From contig JAIVFJ010000153.1 of NCBI GenBank assembly GCA_025765615.1, forward strand, positions 1 to 64,000: DNA of 64,000 bases. Direction: 5' to 3'. The position numbers were made by a program, and so were the translations under genes. Under the pieces are notes generated by a model. That model was not told where the DNA came from, searched no databases, and saw only the letters and a program-made list of their open reading frames with translations. Below, in pieces: positions 21,097 through 35,570 of this stretch (position 1 is the stretch's first letter; each line of letters opens with the position of its first letter). This DNA is from Zopfochytrium polystomum (lineage: Eukaryota > Chytridiomycota > Chytridiomycetes > Chytridiales > Chytridiaceae).

Positions 21097-24000
21097 TCAC
21101 TGCATGTTCTTGTTCAGGCGACTGAACGGCATGCCTTGGATCGACACCTGCCGCGCCCCGCGGTCCTTCCCTTGCGCGCCGTCCGCAGACGTTGTCAAAA
21201 TCGACGGCACCGCCCGGCTGCCTCCGTCACCGCCCGAACCGCCGCCGACAGTGTAACCGCCCTTCTCCCTCTCCGCCCCCGACGACCCGTGTGAGTACGC
21301 GCTGCTGCCGCCGATGCTGCTCAGCCCAATCGCGCCCGCCCCGCTGCTGCCCCCCGCGCCTCGCTTCTTGCCCACAACCCAGTACGACGCGACCTTCTTC
21401 TTGCCCTTCTGCGGCCCGCAGTCCACCGCGATGCTCTCGGACACGTCCGTCTCGAACGCGTCTTGGATCAGCTCGTGCGTCGCTCCGCTAATGTGCACGT
21501 GCATCTTGCGGGAGGTTTGCTCAAGGAGACCGGTGGTGGTGATAGTGTCACCAAAGAGGGAGAACCTGTGCACATGTGTTTGAAGTTGTGGGCGGGGGGG
21601 AAGAGCAATTTGTGTGAGAGGACTGGTGGGATGGCAACCGAAATGGCTAAAAACAACCAGGTCGGAGGTGGAAAACTAAAACTCACTTGGGCATGGACGG
21701 GTTCGCAACGCCGCCGACGGCCGGTCCCGTGTGGACACCGACGCGGATTTCGATCTTGTCCTGGACCTGGTCGGACATGTCGAGCTTTTGAACAATCTCG
21801 ATGAAGCTGAGGGCGCACTCGATCACGTCTTTCGCGTTTTCCCTGACGCTGCGCTCGCGGTTGTTCAATCCCGCGACAATGCAGTAGGCGTCGCCTGTTG
21901 ACGTTGACGTGTTATTGTTGTTGTTGTTATGAAGCGGATATCATCGAAAGGGAAGGGTATGAAGGTCGGCGGTTTTGTTCTGATACCCACCAATGGTTTC
22001 GAGCTTGTACACATCTTCGTAGCGGTCCAGAACGTTGTCCATTTCGGAGTAGAGCCGGTTCAGGAGGGTAACAATCTGGTTGGCAGAACTCTTGGAACTG
22101 TGTCGCGGCATTAATGCACAAAATTCTAGTTGAGTCAATGAAAGAACAGGTGGTATATACCTGAGAGCGGTGAAAGAGACAATGTCCGCAATAAGCACCG
22201 TCACGTTCTCGTAATGTGTGGGTTCGACAGGCTGGCCAGACTTCATCTTGTCAGCTACGAATCTCGGCAACATGGCGTAGAGACGGTCGTTTGACAGCTT
22301 GTTGTCCTCCTCCAGCTTGTCCGACGTTGCTTGCGTCTCCTCGAGCGCCTGCATCTCCTTGGCTTGTTGCTCCTTCAGGCGCGCAACGTCTATGAGTTTG
22401 CCAACAATAAAGAGGAGACATTAGCGGTCTGACGCGAGTGCTTTTTTTGCGGATAGAGAAGAACAACAAAAGAAATCAAGCCCACCAGTTGCTTGTGCCT
22501 CCAAGATCGCCTTGAGGGACTTCTCCTGCTCGACTCGCATCGTTTCGCGGAGCTTCAAGTGCTGCCTCTTGATCTTCTTCATTGCCATGCGTTGCTGCTT
22601 TTTCAACGCCTCCAGCATGGCCATCTCCCTGGCCTGCTGCTTCTCCACCTCGCGGAGATCAGCCGCCTCCGGGAGCATGCCGCCGTGGCCCACAGTCATG
22701 GACCCCGGGTCCATCATGTCGTCGACGTCGTCGTCGTCGTCGTTCTCGCCACTCTCCGTCGACGACCGGCTCTCCGCAGCCATCTCCGCAAACCCGGGAA
22801 GCAGCTCGTTCAGCTTGGCCTCGTACTCGGGCGTCCCTGCCTCAAGGTGCATGCCGATGGCGTCCAGGTGCTGCTTCAAGAGCTCTTCCTCACGTTGCCA
22901 GAACTCGTTCTCGCGTCGCCGCGTCTGACGGCGCTGTCGCGCGACGAGCTTGCGCGCTTCGCGACGGTGACCCTGTTCGCGGTGAAACAGGATGATGAGA
23001 CAGTTTGGTCCCAATCACCCCACCGCCAGAACTCTGAAGCAAAGGCTTACCTGGCGAGCAAGTTTGGCCAGCTCGTGGACGTGGTGCTGCTCAACTTGCA
23101 CGCGGACCGTCGCAAGCTGGCTCTGGACGCGCGCCTCCTCCAGTTCGAGCGCCGACTGGAATTGAGCCTCCTGGCGCTGCTCGCGCATCATGTTTTCCGC
23201 CAGGAGAGTTTCGGTCTCGTCGATAATTTCGATTTCGCGGTCGCAGTACTGAGAGAATCAAGGTCGTGAGTAAGCGAATATGCCTCGAAAAGGAGACAAA
23301 GAGTTGCGAGTAGAGTCTTACCCTGGTGATGTGCTTGAGCTGCAGCAGGTGGATCTCCCGAAGCTGCTCAATCTCTTTTTGGTTGCGGACCATTTGTGCG
23401 AGGACCTTAGCATGGAAGACTTTCGATTTCTAGTACGAATAAGTTGTGAATTAGAAGGCAAAGGACTATTAGGCTATTGAAAGCCAGAGAATATCACTCA
23501 AAGCGATCTTACCAAAGTAGCATCCTGCTTCATGCGCATGTGCTCATCTCCTAGCGACTTGGAGTTGTACTCGAGTCCGCGAAGAACAATGCGGATCTCC
23601 GGGTCTTCAACCTTTGCAGGATCAAGGCATTAGACCCTACTGCCAACAAACGGATCGATTGCAATATAGGGCACCTCACGAAGCTCCAGATTGCGAGACA
23701 GATTCATCGTCCGGAGCTGCCTTGCGTGGGCATCTATTGGGGAGGGCGTGGGGCTTATTGTTTCGATCCAATATCTCTTCCACACTCATTTCACTCTTTG
23801 AAGCTCAAGAATGTTTTCTACTTGATCGACCCACCCCTCGACCCCGTGTAATAGGAGCTCACGGTAGTGGGTACTCACCGGCAAGGCTCTTGCGCTCCTT
23901 GTCTTGGCGGGCCTCAACGCGCTGAAGGTGTTGCTGTGGGAAGAAAAGAAATACATGAACGAACACCCATGAGATTATACAGAAGGACTGCAAAATCCAA

Positions 24001-24201
24001 CCTGCACGGCTTCGCGTCGCTCTTTGAGGCTGGAAGGGTCGAGGCGGAGAGGTGTATGCGTTTTAGCGGGTGAGGTTCCGGAAAAAAAAAAAGAGAATAA
24101 AAAGGAACAAAATGAAACAGCAAAAAAAGACACACACATCTGCTTCGCGCGCTTCATGCGCTCGGCCGCTGCCTTGTTCTGAGTGGCGTTGGTGGTTGTG
24201 G

Positions 24202-24243
<42 letters not shown>

Positions 24244-24804
24244 GTGTGTGGCGAGGAGGGAATCGGGGATTGGATCGAAAGTTAGCAGGAGCGATATATT
24301 GGTTTTGAAGGCGGGGAAAGGGTGCTCGTTGCTTGCCTGGTTGCAGAGCGTGTTGAGGCTCTTCATCTCGTTCATGATGGAGCTGAAGGTCTGCAGGTCC
24401 TTCTCCATCTCCATCTGAACGCGCGCATGCTCCTCCTGATTTCATTACAGCGTTGATTGATGGGTGGATGGATTGATTGGTTGCGTGTTTCGATTGATTG
24501 AGGACGTGTGCGTCAGAAAAAAAAAAAATAATAAAAAGAGAAAACAAGATTTTCTTCGCGTCGCTTGCAGCAGCACCTGGCGTGTGAGGATCGACTTTTC
24601 CTCCTCGTCATGGATCTTTTCCAAGAAGGCGGCCTCGGCAAGGTTGGTCCTCTCGAGGTGCAGCTCCTCCGACTTCCATTGGTTGTAGCGCTCGGCGTGC
24701 CCGTACCGGAACTCGATGTGCTTCTGCTCGTTCTTGATGCCGGCCACGATCGCGTAGTCTTCTTGCCGCTGGCGGCGGATGAACGTGAGCGTTTCGGGGT
24801 CCAT
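21097..24804 (-). CDS. Coiled-coil class III nucleotide cyclase homologue (guanylyl-cyclase type, possibly inactive)
   Basis: There are fourteen exons: 24804-24577, 24435-24337, 24178-24138, 24029-24002, 23933-23879, 23733-23675, 23611-23513, 23429-23322, 23248-23051, 22972-22486, 22389-22161, 22097-21991, 21894-21687 and 21565-21097 (804 aa). Residues 1-500 are almost entirely charged coiled coil with an Asp-rich break. The cyclase domain follows: metal Asp536 (VLIADIVSF) and Asp581 (IGGDAYCIV), the guanylyl-type Glu577, and HTGPAVGGV. In the last motif, FGDTITTTGLL, the usual catalytic Asn and Arg positions are Thr658 and Leu662. The purine-selecting Cys is Ser651. Family members make cGMP or cAMP from GTP or ATP. 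No signal peptide or transmembrane segment is seen, and the Gly/Ser-rich tail is unassigned. Intron 2 has a GC donor (CAG|GCAAGC). Confidence 0.85.
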
Positions 24805-25899
24805 GGTTGTGCGAGAGGGGAGTGGGGCCCGGTTTCAAGGGTGTGAGGGTTGTCCGCTGTGCTTTTGGCTACTGCCTCTTGTTGTTTGCGGTGAAAGGAC
24901 GTGGCGCGGAAAGGTTATTTAAGATGTTGGAGAGGATGGAAAGGTCGAACAGAAACGTCAGCTCAAATTCAAAAGTTGATTGGTTTGAGGAGTAGGTGGA
25001 GTGGGACTGAAGATTAAGGAGGCAGGACACCGTGCCTGGGACAGACGCGCAGTGGGTCAGAGTCGGAAGGAGTAGGTAGAGGTTGGCGAGTGGAGTTGTA
25101 TGGGGCGAAGTGTCCAGAGCTCAGGGGGACAACCGGAAGGTAGGCTCGATTGCGCACCAGTTTTTCGTTTGCAGTGAGAAGTGCAAGGCGGAGGAAGTGG
25201 AGCGGTAAGGGGGCGGGGGGGAAAAAAGAGTATCGATTGCGTGGTGCGGACGTCGTGGCGGTCACGCGCTAGAGACCGTGACGTGAGGAGGAGAGAAGCC
25301 GTGCTGCTATTTCTGGGAGTAGATCCACCTACCTATGGTCGCGTTAAAACTTTTTTCTGATTAATTCGAATCTTGCAAATTCGCGGTTTTTATACCTATC
25401 GCGCGGAAAAAAACTTGACAGGCGACTGGGTTGCGCAGAAAACGCGAGGAATTTGATCCAATCTCGTCGGGAATAAATGGGATGTTTTGTGTAAATAAAA
25501 GTCGAATGGAATGATAAAAAAAAAAGTAATTGAGCGAAGTTTTCGAGGCGGGGATCAGTTCGCAGCAAATGATCATCGGGCTCGTCCAGAACCTCCTTCG
25601 ATTCTCTTTACATGAAAAAAAAACAGAGAAATTTGGAAAAGAGGATCGGCGTTTTTCGCGCCTTCCTCTGTCAAATTCTCTCCCTCCCAGTCGCGACTGG
25701 TATCGAGAGTTTTCCCAGTACAACACTGCATCAAATATTCATTGAAAGGGAACCAACTCACGAAAAGGGTCGTGATCGACGGCGTTCTCTGGCTTCTCGA
25801 CCGGAGGGCTTTTGACAAGCGGTCTCCACTGTTGCGCGCAACGAGAGCAACGCGCTCCAGAAATAGATGGAATTCGAATGGGGAATTACTAGTTGGCGC

Positions 25900-25966
<67 letters not shown>

Positions 25967-26524
25967 TGTGTTTAAGGGGTGGAGAGCGGAAGGTGAAAGC
26001 GAGCCCTTGACGAAAACTTCCAGCGGAAAACGCAAAGATACCTGCAGTCCCCTTGAGCGAGTCCTCTGGCGGGCCAATCCCGCATTGGTTTCAACAACAA
26101 CAACACAAATCTTGTGGAAATAAATAAAAAAGCACCCTCCACCGTCGATCTTGTCTCGACAGGCTGGCCTTTGTCTTCTCGGCGGCACACCGCTCGCCGC
26201 ATGATTTTCTTTCCTGCTTCCGCCCTTTCGCCGAGCATCATTTTCTGGACAGAACAATCGAAGGAAGAGGGGTCTCCCTCATTGCGGCAATGCGGACTCG
26301 GTCCTGGACTGGCCGCATTGGCAGTCCCAATGCTCCACGAGCTTGCATGCTTTTCCGGGAAGTGAATCTCTTTGGCAGGCAGACAGACAGACAGACAGCT
26401 TGGCAGACAACAACAACGCCGGACTCTGGGCGAGACAAGGCGAAAATCTGGGGGACATCGTTTCAAGTTTGCATATAAAAACTGGCCAGTACTCGCCATC
26501 TCCTCTCTCTTGTACACCACCAAT

Positions 26525-26559
<35 letters not shown>

Positions 26560-26618
26560 ACACTCACACTTTCCTTCCAACTCTGCACTCACTCTCCACC
26601 GAGCTCACTCACGGAACA
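24805..26618. other. Divergent intergenic region between cyclase and secreted-protein genes
   Basis: This 1.8-kb gene-free stretch contains a (GA)n(GT)n compound microsatellite at about 25901-25970, a GACA repeat near 26382-26398 and a (CA)n tract at 26526-26556. No coding signal is convincing. Confidence 0.5.
26474..26480 (+). promoter_or_regulatory. TATA box of the secreted-protein gene
   Basis: TATAAAA lies 139 bp upstream of the start codon at 26619, with a CA microsatellite between. A position before a long leader is plausible for a strongly expressed secreted protein. Confidence 0.4.
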
Positions 26619-27023
26619 ATGTTCGCCTCGGCATCCCGCGCGATCGCGCTCCTCGTCTTCCTCCTTGTCGCCGCCTCCGCCTCACTCTCCTCTGCGTCGC
26701 CCGTCGCGCACGTGCTCGAGCGCCGGGCGAACGTCTGCCACACGTGGTCGGTGACGACGTCGGACGGCCGGTCGGCACACTGCGTGACCAAGAACAACCA
26801 GAACACGCCGTGCCCGGCGCTGGGCACGTCGCCGTTCTCGGTCGCCGTGCAGGCGCTCGACCCCACGGGCGCCACCTCCAAAGTCAAGCTCGTCTCGACC
26901 GCCGGCGTCAAGGCTAACGGCGAGCAGGAGGCCGCCACGGGCGGCCCCACCGTCGCCATGTTCAAGGACGGCTCCGGCAGCGCGTCGGTCAGCCTCGTGT
27001 CCAACTCGAACGCTGGGTGCTGA
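26619..27023 (+). CDS. Small secreted cysteine-containing protein
   Basis: A single exon encodes 134 aa. A signal peptide is clear: short basic N-region, hydrophobic core ALLVFLLVAASASL, cleavage after an ASASP-like site near residue 27. A dibasic LERR at about 34-37 could be a Kex2 site, releasing a mature chain beginning ANVCHTW. The mature part has four cysteines (NVCH, AHCV, TPCP, C-terminal GC), enough for two disulphides, and is rich in Ser, Thr, Gly and Val, like a small beta-sheet domain. No family is recognised. It resembles small secreted proteins of fungi in general form only. A TATA box at 26474 and AATAAA at 27254 bracket the gene. Confidence 0.75.
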   Translation: MFASASRAIALLVFLLVAASASLSSASPVAHVLERRANVCHTWSVTTSDGRSAHCVTKNNQNTPCPALGTSPFSVAVQALDPTGATSKVKLVSTAGVKANGEQEAATGGPTVAMFKDGSGSASVSLVSNSNAGC

Positions 27024-27253
27024 TTTTATGTGGGCTTCTTCGCTGCGACGATGATGCTGATGTCCAGGATGGATGGAGAATGGAGTATGGTGACACCGCA
27101 TTACCTTGTTGTCTCCTTCAGTTGCCTTCTTTCTGTCTGCGATCCCGTCTCTTTTCTCCCATCTTTGTCTTCGCCCCCCCCCGAACCATACCAAACGGCT
27201 GCTCGCTGGTTCCCACTTTCCCTTTTCCTTTTCCACCTGTTCCGCGCGTTAGC

Positions 27254-27259
27254 AATAAA
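27254..27259 (+). terminator. Poly(A) signal of the secreted-protein gene
   Basis: AATAAA lies 231 nt after the stop codon, in pyrimidine-rich 3' flanking sequence. Confidence 0.35.
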
Positions 27260-27514
27260 TATACGAAGATGCTTCCCATTTCTCATCCAACGAGTGGAAT
27301 TGCGCTGTCTTAATCGAGGGTGGCTTCTTGCGTCTCACACACAGCATGAAGAGAGACGGAGGGAGATATAGGGAGAAGGAGAACGCAAGGGAGGTTCTGG
27401 ATTCATTGCAAAACGTCCAACGGCACTACTCTCGAATATAGACGAACCTGTAGACGAAGGGAGCTCGCTGGCAGACGCACCATCACAATCACCACATACT
27501 CTACAAACACACAA

Positions 27515-27520
27515 GTTCTG

Positions 27521-27559
<39 letters not shown>

Positions 27560-27560
27560 G
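27515..27560. repeat. CT microsatellite upstream of PTEN
   Basis: A (CT)n run of about 40 bp lies 300 bp before the PTEN start. Another pyrimidine repeat (CTTT)n is at 27715-27740. The rest of the 27024-27851 interval holds nothing recognisable. Confidence 0.75.
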
Positions 27561-27851
27561 TCTTCCTCTCTCGCAGTCTCCAGTCATACCCTGGTGAGAC
27601 GACGCGGCATTAGTGGAACATGACACTGTGGAGTAGTGCTGAGAGATTCGCTGGAGGTAACCCCCATTAATTTTCTCCCTTTTTTCCTTTTTGGTTTGTT
27701 TATCACATCCCCCTTTCTTTCTTTCTTTCTTTCTTTCTTCGGATCTCCGTCATCGCCAATCGCTGGCACCTCTCCGCCCTCTGCCTATCCCCGCCACCCA
27801 AGGCGACGAACGAACCGCCTCATATCAATCAATCACATATAATTAGCCCTA

Positions 27852-30062
<2,211 letters not shown>

Positions 30063-31256
30063 CAGGGGAGGGGTTTGTGTGCGCGAGAGGATATTTAGTA
30101 GGATGAGACGTTTGTCCTCCGTTTGAATGATGCACTGCTGCACGATCCTCCAATTACATGTAATTTTCGAAATACAGCAATGAAACAAGCAAACTCGAAG
30201 CACTTTTTGGGGTATGTAGGTATAACATCAATCTGACGAAGCCCAATCCGCAAGCGAAGCGACGCGAAGAAAAACGCGCAGTCCCTCAACAATAAATTCA
30301 CATGATTGTAGTATGTCAGCCAGCAGCAGGGTTTGATCACAAAACGCGCGACGAAAATCGCTTCTCGAGGTTCGTGTCGGAGAAAGAAGAAGTTGGAAAA
30401 TCTAGTCCCATACCCCACGCAGCTTCGGTGCTTCTTTTTTTTTTTTTTTTTTTGCTATTTTTTTTATTTTTTTTTTTTCTCGTCCTTTTGCGCCAAGCGT
30501 GGGAACGGAAAAGCGGTGGGCAGGCAAAAAAGCGCCTTACCTTGCTTGTATTCCAGCAAGAGTTGAAGCCACCTGCAAAACTGCCCGGCAATCCCATCAG
30601 AGCGTCGACGCATCCCAAATCCTTCACAGCGAAAAATCCCCTTTCAGATAACCAAGAATCTGTGCCACCGTCGTGGACCATCCCCGGTAATGACCAACAA
30701 TTGCACAAGCGCTGCGAACAGCGGTCGTATTGCATGCAAAGGAAAGTGCTCGGTGCGCGATTGCCGTGTAGATGTCGCGGAAAAAGACGACCAACGAGTC
30801 AATGTCGTTAGTCGCTTCCTTCCTATCAGATCCGATGTTCGCCACTGCAGATAATTCCACGGCTAGGCCTGTGCAGGAACGCAGCGTTTTATGCTGTGTT
30901 GCGGTGCCAAAGTAGGAACAAGGAGGAAAGCGGGACGCACGCTAAACAGCCAATCAACACAGGTTCGGTCGAAGGACGGCAGGCTCGGTGCACACCTTCT
31001 GCTCAGTTCTAGAGGTTTGACTAAAAAGGAGCGGCGGTCAAAACCACCTGTCGAGGGTCGGAGTTTGAACAGAAAAACACTTCTGTCGCGTCCGGGTTTG
31101 GAATCGTCCGATGCCCATCATTCGCAGCCTGGTTACATAGCAAGGTTCTCAATTGTGCGAGGAAGCCTGCTGGTTCCACTCCAACTGCTGGAAGTGGAAT
31201 TCAAAACATAGGGCTAGCGACAGACTCCCTAGTTTTGGATGGCTCGGTCGCTGGAG

Positions 31257-31299
<43 letters not shown>

Positions 31300-31342
31300 A
31301 AAAAAAAGGAAATTCAGTCAGTCAGTCAGTCACCATCAGTCG
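30063..31342. other. Intergenic, 1.28 kb
   Basis: No gene is supported. T runs lie at 30435-30480, and an A run (A38, 31260-31297) ends 45 bp before the next start codon. A 79-codon minus-strand frame (30624-30860) has a protein-like stretch (VVFFRDIYTAIAHRAL) and is the only hint of lost coding sequence. Confidence 0.4.
31260..31297. repeat. Long poly(A) tract upstream of the SLC35F6-like gene
   Basis: A38 homopolymer in the presumed promoter or 5' leader, followed by a (GTCA)n repeat (31316-31333). Confidence 0.8.
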
Positions 31343-33173
31343 ATGCCGTCGTCCACGTCAGCTGCCGCGCCGCCGGCCTCGGCGACGCCCGTCTTTGTCC
31401 TCGTCGGCATCATGCTGCTGACGGGAACGTGAGTGGGGAGAGAGAGCGAGAGCGAGAGCGAGCGATTGACGGAAGAAGGAGCGATGATGGAGAGAGAGAC
31501 TGTGTGTTTGAGGTAGAGAGGGAAAGCAGCAGATGTTGCAAGGAAGTGGTATCAAGCTGACCCCCTCCACCCTTGCACCCAACCATCCCACCCCCTTCCT
31601 GCGCGATCGGGGCCAAAGCATGAACACCATCCTCAATAAGCTGCAGGATATGCAATGCGTGGACAACTGCGACGATCCCGACCCAAAGAAGCGGCACCAC
31701 TTTGAGCAACCCGTTTGGCAGGTCCGTTCCAGCGGGGGCAAAGCACACTCAAAGCACTCACTCCCTTCCCAACGAAACTCTCCCGCCATCCACGAACGCA
31801 TTAGACCATCAACATGTTTATCGGGGAGACCATGTGCCTGCTGGTCTACTACGTCGGCGAGTACCTGTCCCGCAAGCGCGCCGATCCCGCCCCCGCTCCA
31901 CATGTTGCTGCCCACGTGCCGGTACCCACCGACAATATTGAGGTCCTGGCCGAGATCGAAGAGGCGAACGAGATCACGCCGCTCGTGCCGGGACACCCAT
32001 CGTCACCCGCCGTCCCGCTCGAGGGCTGGGCCGTCTTCCTGCTGTGGATCCCTACCCTCTGCGACATGACTGCTACCACACTGATGAATGTGGGGTTGCT
32101 GTTCATCTCTGCGTCTGTTTACCAAATGGTGAGAGCGCTCTGGATTTGGCTGGCGGAGGTGGCTTAGTGTGACCGTTTAGCAATCGGCTTTTGCTCCCGT
32201 GATAAAATGCGGAGGGTCAGGAACTAACCCAACAACACGTTTTACCCGTTCTTAGCTCCGCGGCTCGGTCGTTCTTTTCACCGCTGTTTTCTCGACCATC
32301 TTTCTAGGACGGAACCACCCGTGGTACCGCTGGTTTGCTCTCGTTACTGTCTTTTTGGGCGTTGCACTCGTCGGCGCAGCATCGATCCTCCAAAGCTCGG
32401 TGATGCACGCCAGCAACAACAACCCATCCAGTGACGCGGCAACCGCCGCCCTCGGCGTCTTCCTCGTCATCCTCGCACAGTCGCTCACCGCCTCGCAGTT
32501 TGTCGTGGAGGAGAAGCTGATTGGCCACTACAACGTTCCCGCCATTAAGGCAGTCGGGCTGGAGGGACTCTTTGGACTGCTGTCGGCCGTCATTCTCTTC
32601 CCCATCCTCTACTACACGGTCGGGAAGGACAGCGGCGGGTACTTCGACATTCCGGTCGGCTGGGAGCAGATGGTTGGCGATGCGGTGATTGGTGGAGCCG
32701 CGATCGGCATTTGTTTTTCGATCGCGTTCTTCAGTTGAGTTTTTTGGGCAGAGCCTCTTTGCCTCCTCCAGACGAATAGGTTTTTGACTGCTTCGCGTTC
32801 ACCACCCCATGCCGTGCATATCTTCAGACTGGTCTGGTTTGTCTGTGACGCGCCGCGTTTCCGCGACGGCTCGATCCACCATCGACACATGCAGGACCGT
32901 GTTCATCTGGTCGATTTCACTGGGGCTCGGATGGGAGACGTTCAAGAGCTTGCAAGTCGTTGGATTTGGTCTTCTCATTTACGGGTGGGGATTTGTTTTT
33001 TTTTCTTTCTCTTTTTTCAATCATTCTAATGCTGGCGGCCCCCTGATCGTTTCGCTTACGTGCACCTTTGCAATCTACTTCACCCTCACTGCCTCATCCA
33101 ATGATCAAATAGGACTTTTGTTTTCAACGACGTGATTGCGCCGCCAAAGTTTCTGCGCAAGTCGGCTGATTAA
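31343..33173 (+). CDS. SLC35F6-like nucleotide-sugar-transporter-family protein
   Basis: Exons are 31343-31428, 31619-31721, 31805-32128, 32256-32733, 32828-32984 and 33113-33173 (402 aa). It is a ten-helix drug/metabolite-transporter-fold protein: ATPVFVLVGIMLLTGT, INMFIGETMCLLVYYVGEYL, WIPTLCDMTATTLMNVGL, YQMLRGSVVLFTAVFS, QFVVEEKLIGHYNVPAIKAVGLEG in two stretches, then IAFFNWSGLSV and TVFIWSISLGLGWETF. This order and wording match SLC35F6 (lysosomal/mitochondrial membrane), whose substrate is not established. An acidic cytosolic loop (residues 90-150) carries EIEEANEITPLVP, possibly a sorting signal. All introns are GT-AG with matching phases. The 3' neighbour is convergent. Confidence 0.9.
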
Positions 33174-33512
33174 TGGATAGTTTACGTCCCGGCCGTGCGT
33201 GTACGTGTGCGTGTCCATTGATTTTGTCGACTCTTTCCCACCTTCTTTTGTTTCCTCTTCCTTTTTTTTTTTTTTTTTTTTGGTCGCGATGATGAATTGA
33301 GGGCGTTGGAAAAGCAAAGGGAGAAATATAATCGTTTGTGGCGCATAATGGCGTTTTCACTCTTTGCTGGTGGGACGGCGCCCGGTTCCTTAACAGTCTC
33401 AACAACTAGGGGAGAGAACCAAAAAGGGAAAAAGAACAAAAAAAAAAGAACAAAAAAAAAAAAGGGAAAAAAATCGAAGGAAAAGAGGCAAGAATAAACC
33501 ACGAGTCGCGCA
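33174..33512. other. Convergent intergenic region
   Basis: Short interval between two gene ends with T (33264-33282) and A (33438-33466) runs that may serve 3'-end formation on both strands. No gene. Confidence 0.5.
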
Positions 33513-35523
33513 TCACTCGGCCGCCGCCGCGACCGCCCTGCCGCGGCCCTCCTCGTCCTCTCCCACGGCGGCCGCAACGTCCTCGGCGGTCCTCGTGGCC
33601 CGCGTCGTCGGCAGCTCGTGCTTCTTGATCCACAAGCCGCCGATCAACGACGCGACGGCGCACGCGGCGCACACGGCGAACCCGGCCTTGATCGCCCACC
33701 TGTACGAGTCTACGACGTCGCCCAAAAACTCCTTTGGCACCGTCTTCCTGACGTCCGCGGCGGCCCTCCTCGCGGCCTCGATGGCCCTCCTGGCGTCCTC
33801 GCCGCGTCCGCCCAGCCTGCGCTCCAGCTCGCCGGCGAGCGCGGCCTGGAACACGGACTGCGACAGCGAGACGCCGAGCACGGTGCCCGTGGCGCGGAAC
33901 AGGTACGACATGGCGGAGCCGACGGCCACGTCGGAGGACGGCAGGGCGGCGAGCATTGCGATCAGCGTGGTGGTGAGGATCAGGCCGAAGGAGAAGCCGT
34001 CGATGAAGATTTCAAAGAGGTACTTTTTTGCGCGGGCGTTGGCGCGTTAGAAAAGTATGTTAGAACCAAAAAAGAGAAAAGACAAGACAAAATAAAACAA
34101 GTTTTTTCGTACCTCGATCGTCGACGTTGACTCGTTCCAGCGGACGATAAAGAGCAAGGGCGCGACGGCCATGACGAGCAACCCGAGATGCGTCATGGTC
34201 AAGTACTTCCCCGTGCGACCCATGACGACGCCCGACGTGATGGAACCGAGCGAGCTCGAGACGACTTTCGGCACGAGGTACGCGCCGCTTTGCGCGGCCG
34301 AGTTGCCGAGGACGACCTGGAACCACAGCGGGATGAGGAAGACGGAGGCGAGGCTGGTCATGCTCGAGAAAAAGTTTGTCCAGTAGCAGGCGGCCGGGGT
34401 GCGTTGGGCGAGGATGCGCAGCGGCATGATGGGCTCCGCGGCGAGCCGGCCCTCGACAAAGACAAAGGCGGCGAGGAACGCGGCGCCGACGCACAGCGAG
34501 CCGACGACGAGCGGGTCGTCCCAGGTGCGCTCGTTGCCGCCGAGGGAGAGGCCGAGGACCAGGAGCGTCATGCTGACGACGAGGGTCACGCAGCCGGCGT
34601 AGTCGATGCGGCGGAGCTTGTCGCCGATGCTGAGGGGCGCTGCTGGTGCTGCTGCTGCCGCCGTCGCCGCGGTGGTCGCGGTGGTTGTTGTTGTTGAGGG
34701 CGACGAGGATGCGGGCGCCGCAGAGGGCTTTTTCGCGGCGCGGCCAGAGTAGTCTTTGAGGAAGACGGTGATGAGCAGCATCGCCAGGCCGCCGACGGGG
34801 AGGTTCACCCAGAACGCCCAGCGCCAGCCGACGTTGTCCGCGAGCCAGCCACCGAGCGGCGCGCCGACCATGCTCTTTGTGTCGGGAAAAAAAAATAAAA
34901 TTGAAGGACGGGGGTTTTCAGTTCATGCCTGGCCACCGTGAAGCAAAGAAAGGAAAAGAAGAAAGACTCACGGCCGAGCCGAACACGGCGTTTCCGTATC
35001 CTTGGAATCGGCCGCGGTCGCGCAGCGGCACCAAGTCGGTCATGATGATGCTGGTGGTGGTGAGGATGCCGCCGCCGCCGACGCCGGCGAAGGCGCGGGA
35101 AAAGATAAAGAGCGGCATGGAGGGGGCCATGCCGCAAAAGGCGGAGCCGATCAGGAAGGTGGTGAGGGCAAAGATGAGGACGGGCTTGCGGCCAAACACG
35201 TCGCTGAGGCGGCCGTAGAGGGGTTGGAAGGCGGTGGTGGTGAGCATGTACGAGGTAGCGACCCATGAGACGTCTAGTAGTAGTAGTAGTGTTGTTTATG
35301 CATGTTTGTTTGAGTGTATTTGTTATTGTGGAAAGGTACATATATGGACGGATGGTTAGTGGAGTGAGGGGCCGTCGCGTGGTTCTTATTTTTTTTTGTT
35401 GTTTTTTTTCGTTTTGGTTCTTTTTTTTTTTTTTTTTGGTTTGTCCCCTGCTGGCTGCCAATCACACCACAATTGGCAGTTGCCGGCGCGGAGACTCGGA
35501 GAGTGGGGGAAGGGAGAGACAGA

Positions 35524-35570
<47 letters not shown>

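Noticed and set aside
30302..30811. 169-codon plus-strand ORF in the 30-31 kb gap
   Set aside because: Contains a Phe/Leu run from a poly(T) tract and no domain; neighbouring composition is non-coding.
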